Shown here piece by piece: positions 8,327 through 17,287 of a stretch of 64,000 nt of DNA (positions are counted from its first letter, which is position 1; every line of letters begins with the position of its first letter). The translations under genes were made by a program, and so were the position numbers. The DNA is taken from positions 1 to 64,000 of the forward strand of contig CAZWJC010000005.1 of the NCBI GenBank assembly GCA_964634255.1, in the 5' to 3' direction. This DNA comes from MWDV01 sp964634255 (GTDB taxonomy: Bacteria > Verrucomicrobiota > Verrucomicrobiia > Limisphaerales > MWDV01). The notes beneath the pieces were generated by a model, which was not told the DNA's origin, made no database searches, and saw nothing but the letters and a program-made list of their open reading frames with translations.

Positions 8327-11300
8327 TTACGGCGACACCGCGCGGAAGAACAGCCGCGGCGAGGGCACACCCACTGCGGTGTGGCGGTAAACGTAGCTGC
8401 TGGTCGGACTGCTGAACGGGCCGAGGTAGTCCCAATCGAGTGCGGGATCGAGCGCGGATTTGGCCTCCATATGGTAGGGCTTGTTCGGCTCAACCAGCAG
8501 ATACAGGTCGAAGACGTTGCTCGCAACCTGGTCAATCCGCGTGAATGTCGCCGACGTGCCGGCGCCGCTAATCCCCAACACCTTCAGGCGTGTGTAGGTG
8601 CTGGTGGTGGCGACGGTCCAGGTGTATCCGGGAGCCAAGTTGTGGGCGGTGAACTGGCCGTTCGTGCTGGCGCAAGTCAGCACCGTGAACTCGCTTCCGA
8701 CCGCCGGGCTATAGCCCGGCGCCACTTGCGCCGCCAGACCGCCACCCAACGGGGCGACGCCTGAGAAATTGACGCGACCGTAATCGGTGTCGCTATTGAG
8801 GCGGAAGCTCAAAACGCCGCCGGTCTGCTGCAAGAACCGGTCACCCGAGACTTGGAATGTACCGCTAAAAGCCTCCAACGCGCCGCCGTGGATGTACCAC
8901 AACGCATTGCCGAAAGTCGTGCTTCCCGTGCCAACGCTCTTACGCCATTGCCCCTGGTTCTCCAGGACGCCGCCGCCGCTGCCGCTGTGGCTGAATACGT
9001 CGTCGCCTTGCGAGTCCACCAAGCCGAAGTTGACCAGCCGCGCGTGGCCAGAGCCATTGTCCAGGTAGAGCGCGGTATTGCCGGTCAGCAAGATCGCGCC
9101 GTGGTTCGTCAAGGTGCCGTTAAGGTATTTGAAGTTGCCCGGCACCAGAGTGAAGGTGCAGTCTGCGGCGCAGGTTAAGCCCGGGCCACCAGCGGTGGTG
9201 AGCAAATTGCCGGTCGCCCATTTGAAGGCGCCATGTAGCCGCGCGCCGCCGCCATTGAAGTTGCCGGACTGGAGTTCCATGTTTTGCGCAGTGAGGTCGC
9301 CCGTGAAGGTGTGGCCCCCGGTCAAAACAGTCTTGCCCGGACCGTTGAAGGTGGCCGAGATGACGCTGTTCTGGAGGTTGAGTTCGCCCGTCTGGACCGT
9401 AACCGTGCCGGCGTTGAGGTACAGGAGAGAACTGGTCACGGTGGTGACACCGCTGCCCCCACTCTTGGTAAAATGTGCCCGGTTATCCAGTACACCGCCC
9501 CCGTTGCCCGAATGACTGAAAGTGTTGTTCCCGGCGGAATCCAGAACGTTCTGATTCACGAGCCGGGTGTTGCCGCCGCCGTTATCCAGATAGAGCGCGG
9601 TATCGCTGGTCAGGCGGACGGTGCCGAGGTTCGTCAGGATGCCGTGCAGAAACTTGTAGTTGCCCGGCACCAGGGTCAGCGTGCCGTCTGCAGCTATGTT
9701 CACCCCGGCGTTGGGCGTTTGACACCAGAGATCGCCCATGATCCAAGTGAAGCCGCCATGCAGCCGTGCGCCATCGGCAGTGAAACTGCCGGACTGAAGT
9801 TCCATGTTCTGTGCGGTGAGATCACCCGTGAAAGTGTGGTTGCCCGTCAGCACGGTCTTACCCGGACCATTAAAGTTCGAAGTGATGATGCTGTTCTGTA
9901 GATTGAGCACGCTGGTCTGCACGTTAACCGTGCCGGTGTTGCGGAAGAGGAGGGAGCTGGTGACGGTGGTCACGCCACTGCCGCCGCTCTTGGTGAACGT
10001 CGCGCGGTTGTCCAGCACGCCGCCGCCGTTGCCGCTGTGGCCGAAGAAGTCGTCGCTGGTCGAATCGAGCAGGTTCAGGTTTACCAACCGCGCGTGGTTG
10101 GCTCCATTGTTCAAGTACAGCGCCGCGTTGCCGGTCAGGCGGATGGTGCCTGCATTCGTGAGCGCACCAATGAGGTTCTTGTAATTGCCGGGAACAAGCG
10201 TCAACGCGCAGTCCGCCGCGCAGTTCAGCCCCGGACTATCGGCCGCCGTGATCAGATTGCCAGCCACCCAGGTGAACGCCCCGTGCAACCGTGCGCCGCC
10301 CACGTAAAAATTGCCCGACTGCAATTCCAGGTTCTGTGCTGTCAGATCGCCCGTGAACGTGTGGCTCCCCGTCAACACGGTCTTGCCGGGTCCGTTGAAG
10401 CTCGAAGTGATGACGCTGTTCTGGAGGCTGAGCACGTTGGTCTGCACAGTCACCGTGCCGGTGTTGAGAAAGAGGAGAGACCCGGTGACGGTAGTCACCC
10501 CAATACCGCCGCTCTTGGTGAACGTGCCGCGGTTGTCCAGCACGCCCCCGCCGCTGCCGGTGTGACTGAAGTAGTCGTCGCTGGTCGAATCCAGCAGATT
10601 CAGATTCACGAACCGCGCGTGGCTGCCGCCGTTGTCCAGGTACAGGGCTGAGTTGCCCGTCAAACGAACGATACCCGAGTTGGTGAGTGCGCCCACGAGA
10701 TTCTTGTAGTTGCCGGGAACGAGCGTCAGCGTGCCGTCCGCCGCGCAGGTAAGCCCCGGACCGTCGGCTGCCGTGATCAAGTTGCCAGCCACCCAGGTCA
10801 TTGGGCCGTGCAAGTGCGCGCCGCCGACGTAGAAGTTGCCGGACTGCCATTCCATATTCTGTGTGGTGAGGTCGCCGGTGAGGGTGTGGCTGCCCGACAG
10901 CACGGTCTTGCCCGGGCCGTTGAACGTGCCCGTAAGGTCGCCGTTCTGGAGAATGAGTTCTCCGGTCTGCACGGTCACGGTTCCGGTATTTCGGAAGAGG
11001 AGGGTGCTGGCCACGGTGGTTGCACCACTGCCACCGCTCTTGGTGAAGGTGGCGCGGTTTTCCAAGGTGCCGCCGCCACTGCCGGAGTGGATGAACAGGT
11101 CGTTGCCGGCGGAGTCGAGCAGGTTCAGGTTCACGAGGCGCGCATTGCCGCTGCCGTTATCCAGGTAAAGCACCGTCGGCCCGGTCAGGCGCATTGTGCC
11201 CGAGTTGGAGAGCGGACAGAACAGCGTCTTGTAATTGCCCGGCACCAAGGTCAGCAGGGTGTTGCCCGCCAGCGAGAAGCTGTTCTCCACACCATTGCCC

Positions 11301-12580
11301 CATCCGCCGCTCTGCCAGGTCCATGTACCCGTGAAAGTGATGTTGGTCCCCGTCAGGTTCGCGTTGATCAGCACGTTCGAGGAATTGACCGTCCCGATGA
11401 GATTGAAGTTTCCAGCCCAATGATTGACGCCCGCGCCGATGAAGTTGCCGCCCAGCGTCCCGGCGGCGACCCGAATCGTTCCCGTCCGGGCCTCGACCGT
11501 GCCAGTGTTTATCAACCGGAGCGTCTCCGCAACAGACGTGATCCCGCTGCCTCCGGATTTCACGAACACTCCGTGGTTCTGAATGCTGCCGCCGCCGCTG
11601 CCGGAGTGAATGAACAGGTCGTCGCCCGTGGATTCCAGGGTCCCGTGATTGATCACTTGCGCCACGCCGCCAGCGTTATCCAGGTAGAAAACCGACGGCC
11701 CCGTCAGGCACACTGCACCCAGGTTGGAGAGCGGGCAAAACAGCGTCTTGTAATTGCCCGGCACCAAGGTCAGCAGCGTGTTGGCTGCCACCGAGAAGCT
11801 GTTGTCCGTGCCATTGCCCAGACTGCCGCTCTGCCACGTCCAAGTGCCGGTGAGGGTGACGTTGGTGCCCGTCAGGTTCGCGTTGACCAGCACATTCGAG
11901 GAGTTGACCGTGCCAACGAGATTGAAGTTGCCATACCAGTGGTTAACTCCGGCCCCGATGAAGTTACCGCTGAGCGTCCCGGCGGCAATCTGGAAAGTGC
12001 CTGTCTGCACCTCGACCGTGCCGGTGTTTAGGACACTGAGCGTATTTGCGACGGCCGTCACTCCGGTGCCGCCGGATTTGACGAAACGTCCATAGTTCTC
12101 CACGCGTCCTCCACCGTTGCCGGAGTGTGTGAACAAGTCGTCTGACTGGGATTCGAGGGTCCCGTAATTCACCACCCGCGCCGCGCCGCCGCTGTTATCC
12201 AAGTAGAGCACCGAACCGCTGCGCAGCCGGATGAGACCTTCGTTGATGAGCGGGCAGAAAAGGACCTTGTAGTTGCCCGGTAGGATGTCCATGACGGTGT
12301 TGGCGGCCAGGGCCAACCCCTGGGAGGAACTGGTGATGTTGCCGCGAGTCCAAAGAATGGTGCCCGAGAAACCCAACGGCTGGCTGATGTTTACCGTGCC
12401 TCCCGTGTCAATCACCACGGTATCACCCGCTGCGGGTTTGCCGACTGGCGACCAATTCAAGTCATCGAACCAGTCGGTCGAGACGACCCCCGTCCACGTC
12501 CGGGTTTCTGCGGTGGCCGAGACTGCAAACAACAGGCTCAGCGTCATTTGAACTAGGGCAAGCCGAAGCGAAGTCTTCAT
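8327..12580 (-). CDS. Secreted repetitive beta-rich protein with seven ~175-residue repeats
   Basis: A protein of 1417 residues. The signal peptide (MKTSLRLALVQMTLSLLFAV to SATAE) is followed by TWTGVVSTDWFDDLNWSP, a start shared with autotransporter-like and parallel-beta-helix proteins. Seven repeats follow, each carrying PGN(Y/F)K, a T/N-x-G-x-(V/I)-x-L-T segment, LYLDN and SHSGNGGG-like turns, spaced 519-525 bp. They are rich in Thr/Gly/Asn and should form an elongated beta-helix or solenoid. The last 200 residues leave the repeat and end in a verrucomicrobial-type tail (PYHMEAKSALDPALDWDYLG ... LFFRAVSP). No catalytic motif is visible; an adhesin, surface fibre or glycan-binding role is possible (inference). 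It lies downstream of the minus-strand sulfatase with a 205-bp gap. Confidence 0.8.
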   Translation of the reverse strand: MKTSLRLALVQMTLSLLFAVSATAETRTWTGVVSTDWFDDLNWSPVGKPAAGDTVVIDTGGTVNISQPLGFSGTILWTRGNITSSSQGLALAANTVMDILPGNYKVLFCPLINEGLIRLRSGSVLYLDNSGGAARVVNYGTLESQSDDLFTHSGNGGGRVENYGRFVKSGGTGVTAVANTLSVLNTGTVEVQTGTFQIAAGTLSGNFIGAGVNHWYGNFNLVGTVNSSNVLVNANLTGTNVTLTGTWTWQSGSLGNGTDNSFSVAANTLLTLVPGNYKTLFCPLSNLGAVCLTGPSVFYLDNAGGVAQVINHGTLESTGDDLFIHSGSGGGSIQNHGVFVKSGGSGITSVAETLRLINTGTVEARTGTIRVAAGTLGGNFIGAGVNHWAGNFNLIGTVNSSNVLINANLTGTNITFTGTWTWQSGGWGNGVENSFSLAGNTLLTLVPGNYKTLFCPLSNSGTMRLTGPTVLYLDNGSGNARLVNLNLLDSAGNDLFIHSGSGGGTLENRATFTKSGGSGATTVASTLLFRNTGTVTVQTGELILQNGDLTGTFNGPGKTVLSGSHTLTGDLTTQNMEWQSGNFYVGGAHLHGPMTWVAGNLITAADGPGLTCAADGTLTLVPGNYKNLVGALTNSGIVRLTGNSALYLDNGGSHARFVNLNLLDSTSDDYFSHTGSGGGVLDNRGTFTKSGGIGVTTVTGSLLFLNTGTVTVQTNVLSLQNSVITSSFNGPGKTVLTGSHTFTGDLTAQNLELQSGNFYVGGARLHGAFTWVAGNLITAADSPGLNCAADCALTLVPGNYKNLIGALTNAGTIRLTGNAALYLNNGANHARLVNLNLLDSTSDDFFGHSGNGGGVLDNRATFTKSGGSGVTTVTSSLLFRNTGTVNVQTSVLNLQNSIITSNFNGPGKTVLTGNHTFTGDLTAQNMELQSGSFTADGARLHGGFTWIMGDLWCQTPNAGVNIAADGTLTLVPGNYKFLHGILTNLGTVRLTSDTALYLDNGGGNTRLVNQNVLDSAGNNTFSHSGNGGGVLDNRAHFTKSGGSGVTTVTSSLLYLNAGTVTVQTGELNLQNSVISATFNGPGKTVLTGGHTFTGDLTAQNMELQSGNFNGGGARLHGAFKWATGNLLTTAGGPGLTCAADCTFTLVPGNFKYLNGTLTNHGAILLTGNTALYLDNGSGHARLVNFGLVDSQGDDVFSHSGSGGGVLENQGQWRKSVGTGSTTFGNALWYIHGGALEAFSGTFQVSGDRFLQQTGGVLSFRLNSDTDYGRVNFSGVAPLGGGLAAQVAPGYSPAVGSEFTVLTCASTNGQFTAHNLAPGYTWTVATTSTYTRLKVLGISGAGTSATFTRIDQVASNVFDLYLLVEPNKPYHMEAKSALDPALDWDYLGPFSSPTSSYVYRHTAVGVPSPRLFFRAVSP
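8900..12420 (-). repeat. Seven tandem coding repeats of 519-525 bp
   Basis: The codons for the PGN(Y/F)K motif start at about 12266, 11747, 11228, 10703, 10178, 9653 and 9128. The successive spacings are 519, 519, 525, 525, 525 and 525 bp. Neighbouring units share long identical DNA runs, so the array has duplicated or been homogenised recently. The first three units share a distinct insert (GTVNSSNVL-type) and the last four share LHG-type strands, giving two sub-families. Outer limits are approximate. Confidence 0.85.
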
Positions 12581-12785
12581 ATTTGGGAGCAGATTGGTTT
12601 CTTGGCTTATATGGTAAGCCCGCTGTCAAGCGCGGGACAGCTTCGGACTGGGGGGGCATGAGGTGTCTCGTGCTTTTTCCCACTCGCGCTTCGGTTGGCG
12701 AAGCACCGGTCTCAGGATCGGTGCGTTCTGAGGGATGCATCCTCATTCTCCGCCGATTTGGAGACCGGCGTTCCAGACGGGCGAT

Positions 12786-14444
12786 TCACTTGGTCTGATT
12801 GGAAACGCCCTTCCGGGTTGACGGTTCAGCGGGTGGTGGGCCTTCTGAAGCAAGTTGACGGCAGGATTCCCACTGCTGCTCCCAACGCTGACTCAAGTCG
12901 CGGACTTTGTTGGGGTAATGCGCGGCGAGGTTGCGCATTTCGCCGCGATCGGTTTTGAGGTCGTAAAGCTCCCAATCGCTGTTCTTGTCGGCGACAAGCT
13001 TCCAGTCGCCCACTCGTAAGGCGCGGTTGCCTTCGTGTGCCCACCAGAGCTGCGCGCGATGAAGATCCGTGTCTTTGGAGAGTAGTGGCACGAGGCTGCG
13101 ACCGGGCCGGGGTTCGAGCGGCGGCCCGTTCCACTGCGCGAGCTGCCGGCCGCCGGCAAGTTCGAGGAACGTAGGGACGAAATCAATCACGTGCCCCGGT
13201 GTGTTGCGGAGTTCGCCACGAGCCTTGATCCCCTTGGGCCAGTGAACGATCAGTGGCGTGCTGATACCGCCTTCCTCCACCCACGTCTTGTGGCGGCGCA
13301 ACGGGGTGTTCGCGGTGCTCGACCATCCGGGGCCGAGGCAGAGATGCGTGGCCGCCGAGCCGGCCGGAGCATCCGGATCATGGCCGTCGTCGCGGACCAT
13401 CATCTCGGCGCTCGCGCCGTTGTCGGAGAGAAACAAGATGAGCGTGTTGTCGAGAGCGTTCATCTGGCGGAGTTGCTCAACGACGCGTCCGATCTCGTGA
13501 TCCATGCGATCCACCATCGCGGCGTGGATGGCCATTTTGGTGGCTTGGAACTCGCGTTGTGAATCGTTCAACTCTGTCCATGGCACAGGGCGATTCGTTT
13601 CGCCAGGACCGAGCTGCGCGACGGCTTTGGAGAAGTCGTAAGGCGGACCGACCTCACGTTCGAGCGGCGGCAGAGCGTGCTGGATCAGTTGCAGTTTCTT
13701 CATTCGCTCCCAACGTTGCTGGCGGACGGCGTCCCAGCCTTCGAGATAACGGTCGCGATACTTAGCGATGTCTTCAGGCCGCGCCTGCAACGGGAAGTGT
13801 GGCACGACAAAACAGAAGTAACCGAAGAACGGCTGCGTGGCGTGCCGCTCCGCGTGCTGCTTTAGAAACTCGACGGCGCGGTCGGCGATGTGAACGGTGG
13901 AGTAGTAACCCGTCCCGCGTTCGACCGGCGGCAACTTCTGATCATCCAGGAAATGGCTGCGCGGGTTGAAATTGCGGCCGCAGTCTTCGAGGTAGTAGGA
14001 GCGATCGAAACCGTTGGCCACGGGCATGCCGTCCACGTGCCACTTGCCGGAGTGATAGGAGCGGTAGCCCAACGGCTTGAGCATCTGTGGCAACAGTTGC
14101 GCCCACTCGGGGCGCGTGCCGCCGCTGCCACTCTTTACGCCGGGCACGGTGTCACGCCGGACCTGTTGCGGGTAATAGCCCGTGAGAATCGAGGCGCGGG
14201 TGGGCCAGCAGCGTGTGGTGTTGTAGAATTGGGTGAAGCGCAATCCGTTTTGTGCCAGCCGATCCAGATTCGGCGTCGCAATTTCGCTGCCGTAGCAACC
14301 GAGGTCGGAGTACCCCATGTCGTCGGCGAGGAAGATGACGATGTTAGGCGGTTTTGTGGCGGCAGGTTGCGGGCTGGTGCATGAAGCCACAGACAACACC
14401 AGCGCCGTGGCACATGCCAAGGATGCGGGATACCGTGCGATCAT
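12786..14444 (-). CDS. Lipoprotein sulfatase (arylsulfatase type)
   Basis: I chose the ATG at 14444 because it gives a lipoprotein signal peptide (MIARYPASLACATALVLSVA, lipobox VASC, lipidated C22). The longer frame from 14612 has an unlikely N-terminus. The mature enzyme starts PPNIVIFLADDMGYSDLGC with metal ligands D41 and D42. It carries the canonical formylglycine motif C79-W-P-T-R followed by ASILTGYYP, then SYHSGKWH with the catalytic Lys/His, FLSDNGAS and a C-terminal WKLV..WELYDL region. It needs a formylglycine-generating enzyme, which is not in the window. The predicted place is membrane-anchored, facing the periplasm or outside. It is divergent from the alpha/beta hydrolase (about 100 bp shared promoter region) and lies upstream of the repeat protein. 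Confidence 0.92.
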   Translation of the reverse strand: MIARYPASLACATALVLSVASCTSPQPAATKPPNIVIFLADDMGYSDLGCYGSEIATPNLDRLAQNGLRFTQFYNTTRCWPTRASILTGYYPQQVRRDTVPGVKSGSGGTRPEWAQLLPQMLKPLGYRSYHSGKWHVDGMPVANGFDRSYYLEDCGRNFNPRSHFLDDQKLPPVERGTGYYSTVHIADRAVEFLKQHAERHATQPFFGYFCFVVPHFPLQARPEDIAKYRDRYLEGWDAVRQQRWERMKKLQLIQHALPPLEREVGPPYDFSKAVAQLGPGETNRPVPWTELNDSQREFQATKMAIHAAMVDRMDHEIGRVVEQLRQMNALDNTLILFLSDNGASAEMMVRDDGHDPDAPAGSAATHLCLGPGWSSTANTPLRRHKTWVEEGGISTPLIVHWPKGIKARGELRNTPGHVIDFVPTFLELAGGRQLAQWNGPPLEPRPGRSLVPLLSKDTDLHRAQLWWAHEGNRALRVGDWKLVADKNSDWELYDLKTDRGEMRNLAAHYPNKVRDLSQRWEQQWESCRQLASEGPPPAEPSTRKGVSNQTK

Positions 14445-14544
14445 GGGCGAGAGTCTGACGGTCCACCGCGGGATTGGGAAGTCTGGAGGAGGTGGATGGC
14501 TTTTGAGGCTTGCCGGGCATAATCGAGACTGGGAGATTCGGCGC

Positions 14545-15453
14545 ATGACAATTCCCCGGTGGATTCGAGTGACGCTCTGGAGCATCTTGGCGGTCGTCTT
14601 GCTGGTTGCCACTTTCGTCGGCGCAATCTGGCTCTACTTCCATCCGAGTTATCAGCGGACAAACGGCGTGGTATACGGCCAACGCCAGGGCCGTGGACTC
14701 ACGCTGGATGTCGTGCGTCCGGCGAAACCGAACGGATTCGGAGTGGCGCTGCTGGTCAGCGGTGGCTGGAAATCCAGCACTAACTCCTTCCAGCCGTGGA
14801 TGGCTGCGCCGCTCTTGCGCCGGGGCTATACCGTGTTTGCTGTCTGCCACATTCCGCAACCGCAGGCGACGGTGATGGAGATAAACGACGACATGCATCG
14901 CGCGATCCGTTTCATCCGGCACAACGCGCAGCAATACGGCGTGGATCCGAATCGCCTCGGAGTCACGGGAGGCAGCGCCGGCGGACACCTGAGCTTGATG
15001 CTCGCCACGCGCGGCGGTCCGGGGCCGACGGATGCGCCGGACGCGGTGGACCGCGAAAACAGCGCGGTGCAGGCGGTCGCCATCTTCTATCCCGTCACCG
15101 ATTTGTTGAACCTCGGCGATTCGACGGAGAACCTGCACGACGGGGGGCCGCCCAAGAGCTTCGTGAAAGCGTTTGGTCCGAACTCGACCAACTTGACCAT
15201 CTGGAAAGGCATCGGCCACGATCTCTCGCCGATTTTCCACGTGCGTTCCAACCTGCCCCCCACCTTGATCTACCACGGGGACGCGGACACGCTGGTGCCG
15301 TTGGACCAGTCGCAGCGTTACCAAGCCGAGGCGCGCAAGCTGGGTTGCGTGGTGGAACTGGTGGTGCATCGCGGCGGAAAACACGGCTGGCTAAGCATGG
15401 TCTGGGACATCCGGCAATTCGGCAACTGGTTTGACCGACATCTGCACCCATGA
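14545..15453 (+). CDS. Alpha/beta hydrolase, acetyl-esterase (BD-FAE/AXE) type
   Basis: A protein of 302 residues. I chose the ATG at 14545; the frame extends upstream to 14317, but that part overlaps the divergent sulfatase. The N-terminus (MTIPRWIRVTLWSILAVVLL) is one membrane anchor or uncleaved signal. The catalytic domain has YTVFAVCHI, the nucleophile elbow GVTGGSAGGH with Ser144, the Asp region YHGDADTLVPLDQS and the His region HRGGKHGW. This arrangement matches esterases that remove acetyl or feruloyl groups from polysaccharides. The genomic setting beside sulfatases fits deacetylation of a glycan. It ends 12 bp before the convergent PqaA-like gene. Confidence 0.82.
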   Translation: MTIPRWIRVTLWSILAVVLLVATFVGAIWLYFHPSYQRTNGVVYGQRQGRGLTLDVVRPAKPNGFGVALLVSGGWKSSTNSFQPWMAAPLLRRGYTVFAVCHIPQPQATVMEINDDMHRAIRFIRHNAQQYGVDPNRLGVTGGSAGGHLSLMLATRGGPGPTDAPDAVDRENSAVQAVAIFYPVTDLLNLGDSTENLHDGGPPKSFVKAFGPNSTNLTIWKGIGHDLSPIFHVRSNLPPTLIYHGDADTLVPLDQSQRYQAEARKLGCVVELVVHRGGKHGWLSMVWDIRQFGNWFDRHLHP

Positions 15454-15465
15454 ACCTCTTGCCGG

Positions 15466-16914
15466 TCACTTGACTGGCTTGCGCGGCGTAAAGCTGTACG
15501 GCTTTGTGTCGGGCACGACCCGGACGGGAGTGGTGAATTTGAACGGCGCGGCGGTACCGCCCGGGAATGTGAGTTCGACGAAGAACGCTGTCCACCCTTT
15601 CGCCGGTTTCGGAACGCTGGCTACGAAGATGCCGCCGCCCTGATCGGTCAACGGCGCGCTGAGCCAGTTCGTCCCGAAAGTTTCCAGCCGGAAATCGCGC
15701 GCACTTGGATTGGTTGCCTGCCAGAGCTTGACCTCGGTGGGCTTGTCCTGAGTCTTCACCCGAATCGAGCCATCGCGTTCCATCGTCCAACCGAACCTCG
15801 GCAACGGCACGTTGTGGAGCACGGCGTGGTAGCAGGCCTCGAGGGTTTGGTAGGCGTCCGATCCTTTGAGCGAATGATCGGCATTGGGGACATAGCGCAG
15901 GTATTTCACGCCGGGCAAATCGTCGAAGTAGAATTGCGATGAATCCGGTAGGAAGAATTGGTCGCCGGAAGCGTTGAGGATGAACTTGGGCATCGTCAGC
16001 CGGTCGCGATATTCGTACATATCCTCGATCTTGAGCAGCGCGTGCATCTCCGGTGTGCCCATCCAATCCATGATGTTGAACGCGGTATAATCCCCGACGG
16101 CTGGAGCCCAGAAGCCGTACGCGGCGTAATGATGCAGCATGGACGGCTCAAGGTTCAGCACGTCAATGACGATGGGCATAATGGCGATCACGCGCTTGTC
16201 CACGGCGGCGGTGGTCCATGTGGTCCAGCCCCGCTTGGACCCGCCAGACACGACGAAGCCGTCCACCTTCCACTGCCCCCCTTGGGGGCTTCCGCAAAAG
16301 GTGGTGATGGTGTCCATGGCCCGCACGGCAGCCTTGGTCATCGGCAGGCGAGCCGGCCACTTCGGGTCTCCGGTTAGCAGGAACTTGTCCCAAGTGTAAG
16401 CAATCAAGGAATCCTCCTTCCTGCCTTCCGTTTCGCCAGCGAACACCAGAGGTTGATTGGGGACCATTTTCAACTCGGTGACGACGGATTTCGTGGTGAG
16501 CGCGATCTTGATGAGGTTCTCATTGGCCGAAGTCGGCACTTTACCGTCGTTCGCGCCGCCCGCGATCATGAGCAACGCCTTTGAGCTGGCAACCTCGTCT
16601 GGCTTGACCACGATCATCCAGTGTTTCCAAATGGGCCGGTCCACTTCTTTGGGCGTCAACCAAGCCTGCGAAGTCATCTCCAACAGGGAGACCTTGTAGC
16701 CCTTTCCCGGCAGTGTGCTCACCAGGCTGAAGCTGTAATTGGTGTCGGGCTTGGCGACGTAATCGTCCAAGGCGGTGCGTTCGCTGGCAACTGAGCTGGA
16801 AGGCACACCGGCCGTGGACTGAGGCGACGACGGCTTTGGGGAGCAGCCGGCCAGGATGAACGTGGCAATCGCAGCCAATAGGCAGCGGTTCAAGAGCAGG
16901 TTGAACTTCTTCAT
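15466..16914 (-). CDS. PhoPQ-activated pathogenicity-related (PqaA-type) lipoprotein
   Basis: The ATG at 16914 gives a lipoprotein signal (MKKFNLLLNRCLLAAIATFI, lipobox LAGC); the frame extends to 17058 without a credible start. The body of the 482-residue protein matches the PqaA family: YKVSLLEMTSQAWLTP near the start, WKHWMIVVKP, GAN-containing strand, then FVVSGGSKRGWTTW with the likely nucleophile Ser226, the conserved IAIMPIVIDVLN, and FILNASGDQFFLPDSS carrying the Asp. Family members have an alpha/beta-hydrolase fold and an unclear substrate; the name comes from a Salmonella PhoP-regulated gene and does not imply virulence here. Several carbohydrate clusters in this phylum carry such genes, so an esterase role is plausible. 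Confidence 0.88.
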   Translation of the reverse strand: MKKFNLLLNRCLLAAIATFILAGCSPKPSSPQSTAGVPSSSVASERTALDDYVAKPDTNYSFSLVSTLPGKGYKVSLLEMTSQAWLTPKEVDRPIWKHWMIVVKPDEVASSKALLMIAGGANDGKVPTSANENLIKIALTTKSVVTELKMVPNQPLVFAGETEGRKEDSLIAYTWDKFLLTGDPKWPARLPMTKAAVRAMDTITTFCGSPQGGQWKVDGFVVSGGSKRGWTTWTTAAVDKRVIAIMPIVIDVLNLEPSMLHHYAAYGFWAPAVGDYTAFNIMDWMGTPEMHALLKIEDMYEYRDRLTMPKFILNASGDQFFLPDSSQFYFDDLPGVKYLRYVPNADHSLKGSDAYQTLEACYHAVLHNVPLPRFGWTMERDGSIRVKTQDKPTEVKLWQATNPSARDFRLETFGTNWLSAPLTDQGGGIFVASVPKPAKGWTAFFVELTFPGGTAAPFKFTTPVRVVPDTKPYSFTPRKPVK

Positions 16915-17287
16915 GGTCGTATCAAACAGAATCCGTCTGGTGGTGCGAGGCCGGCCTGCGGAGGCGAGGGGTGCCGGAGGGATTCGAGTTGCGGCTACGG
17001 GGAGACGTAAATGACGCGGACAAGCGATATATGGAGTGACCGGTTGGGCGTGACGCACGCCTGCCTATTAGCATCAGCCGAGCACCGCGGCAACCGATTT
17101 GTTTTGACGGAGGCAGCGGATCTGGTTTTCGAACGATGAAGGCTCGGTGCTACTCGCTTACCAGCACCGTGGCCGGGGCCAGGCGATCAGTCTGAGTGCG
17201 TCGGGGCCGTGCGGCGGCGTTTGTCAATGAAGTCGTGATAACTTGCATTGCGGATTAAATGTCCTGTTTCGACGGATTCTCAGCCGG
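16915..17287. other. Intergenic stretch with no recognisable gene
   Basis: About 370 bp between two minus-strand genes. It should contain the promoter of the PqaA-like gene next to 16915 and the 3' end of the lamin-tail gene transcript. I found no strong hairpin, tRNA, repeat or credible small frame. Confidence 0.5.

Noticed and set aside
10808..12031. Plus-strand 407-codon repetitive frame
   Set aside because: Antisense of the seven-repeat protein; its repeats only mirror the coding repeats.
8900..12420. Tandem repeats considered as a CRISPR or satellite array
   Set aside because: Unit of about 525 bp, no spacers, and a continuous reading frame with a signal peptide: coding repeats.
12605..12629. 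TTGACA and TATAAG on the minus strand upstream of the repeat protein
   Set aside because: Only 12 bp apart, too close for a sigma-70 promoter; likely coincidence.
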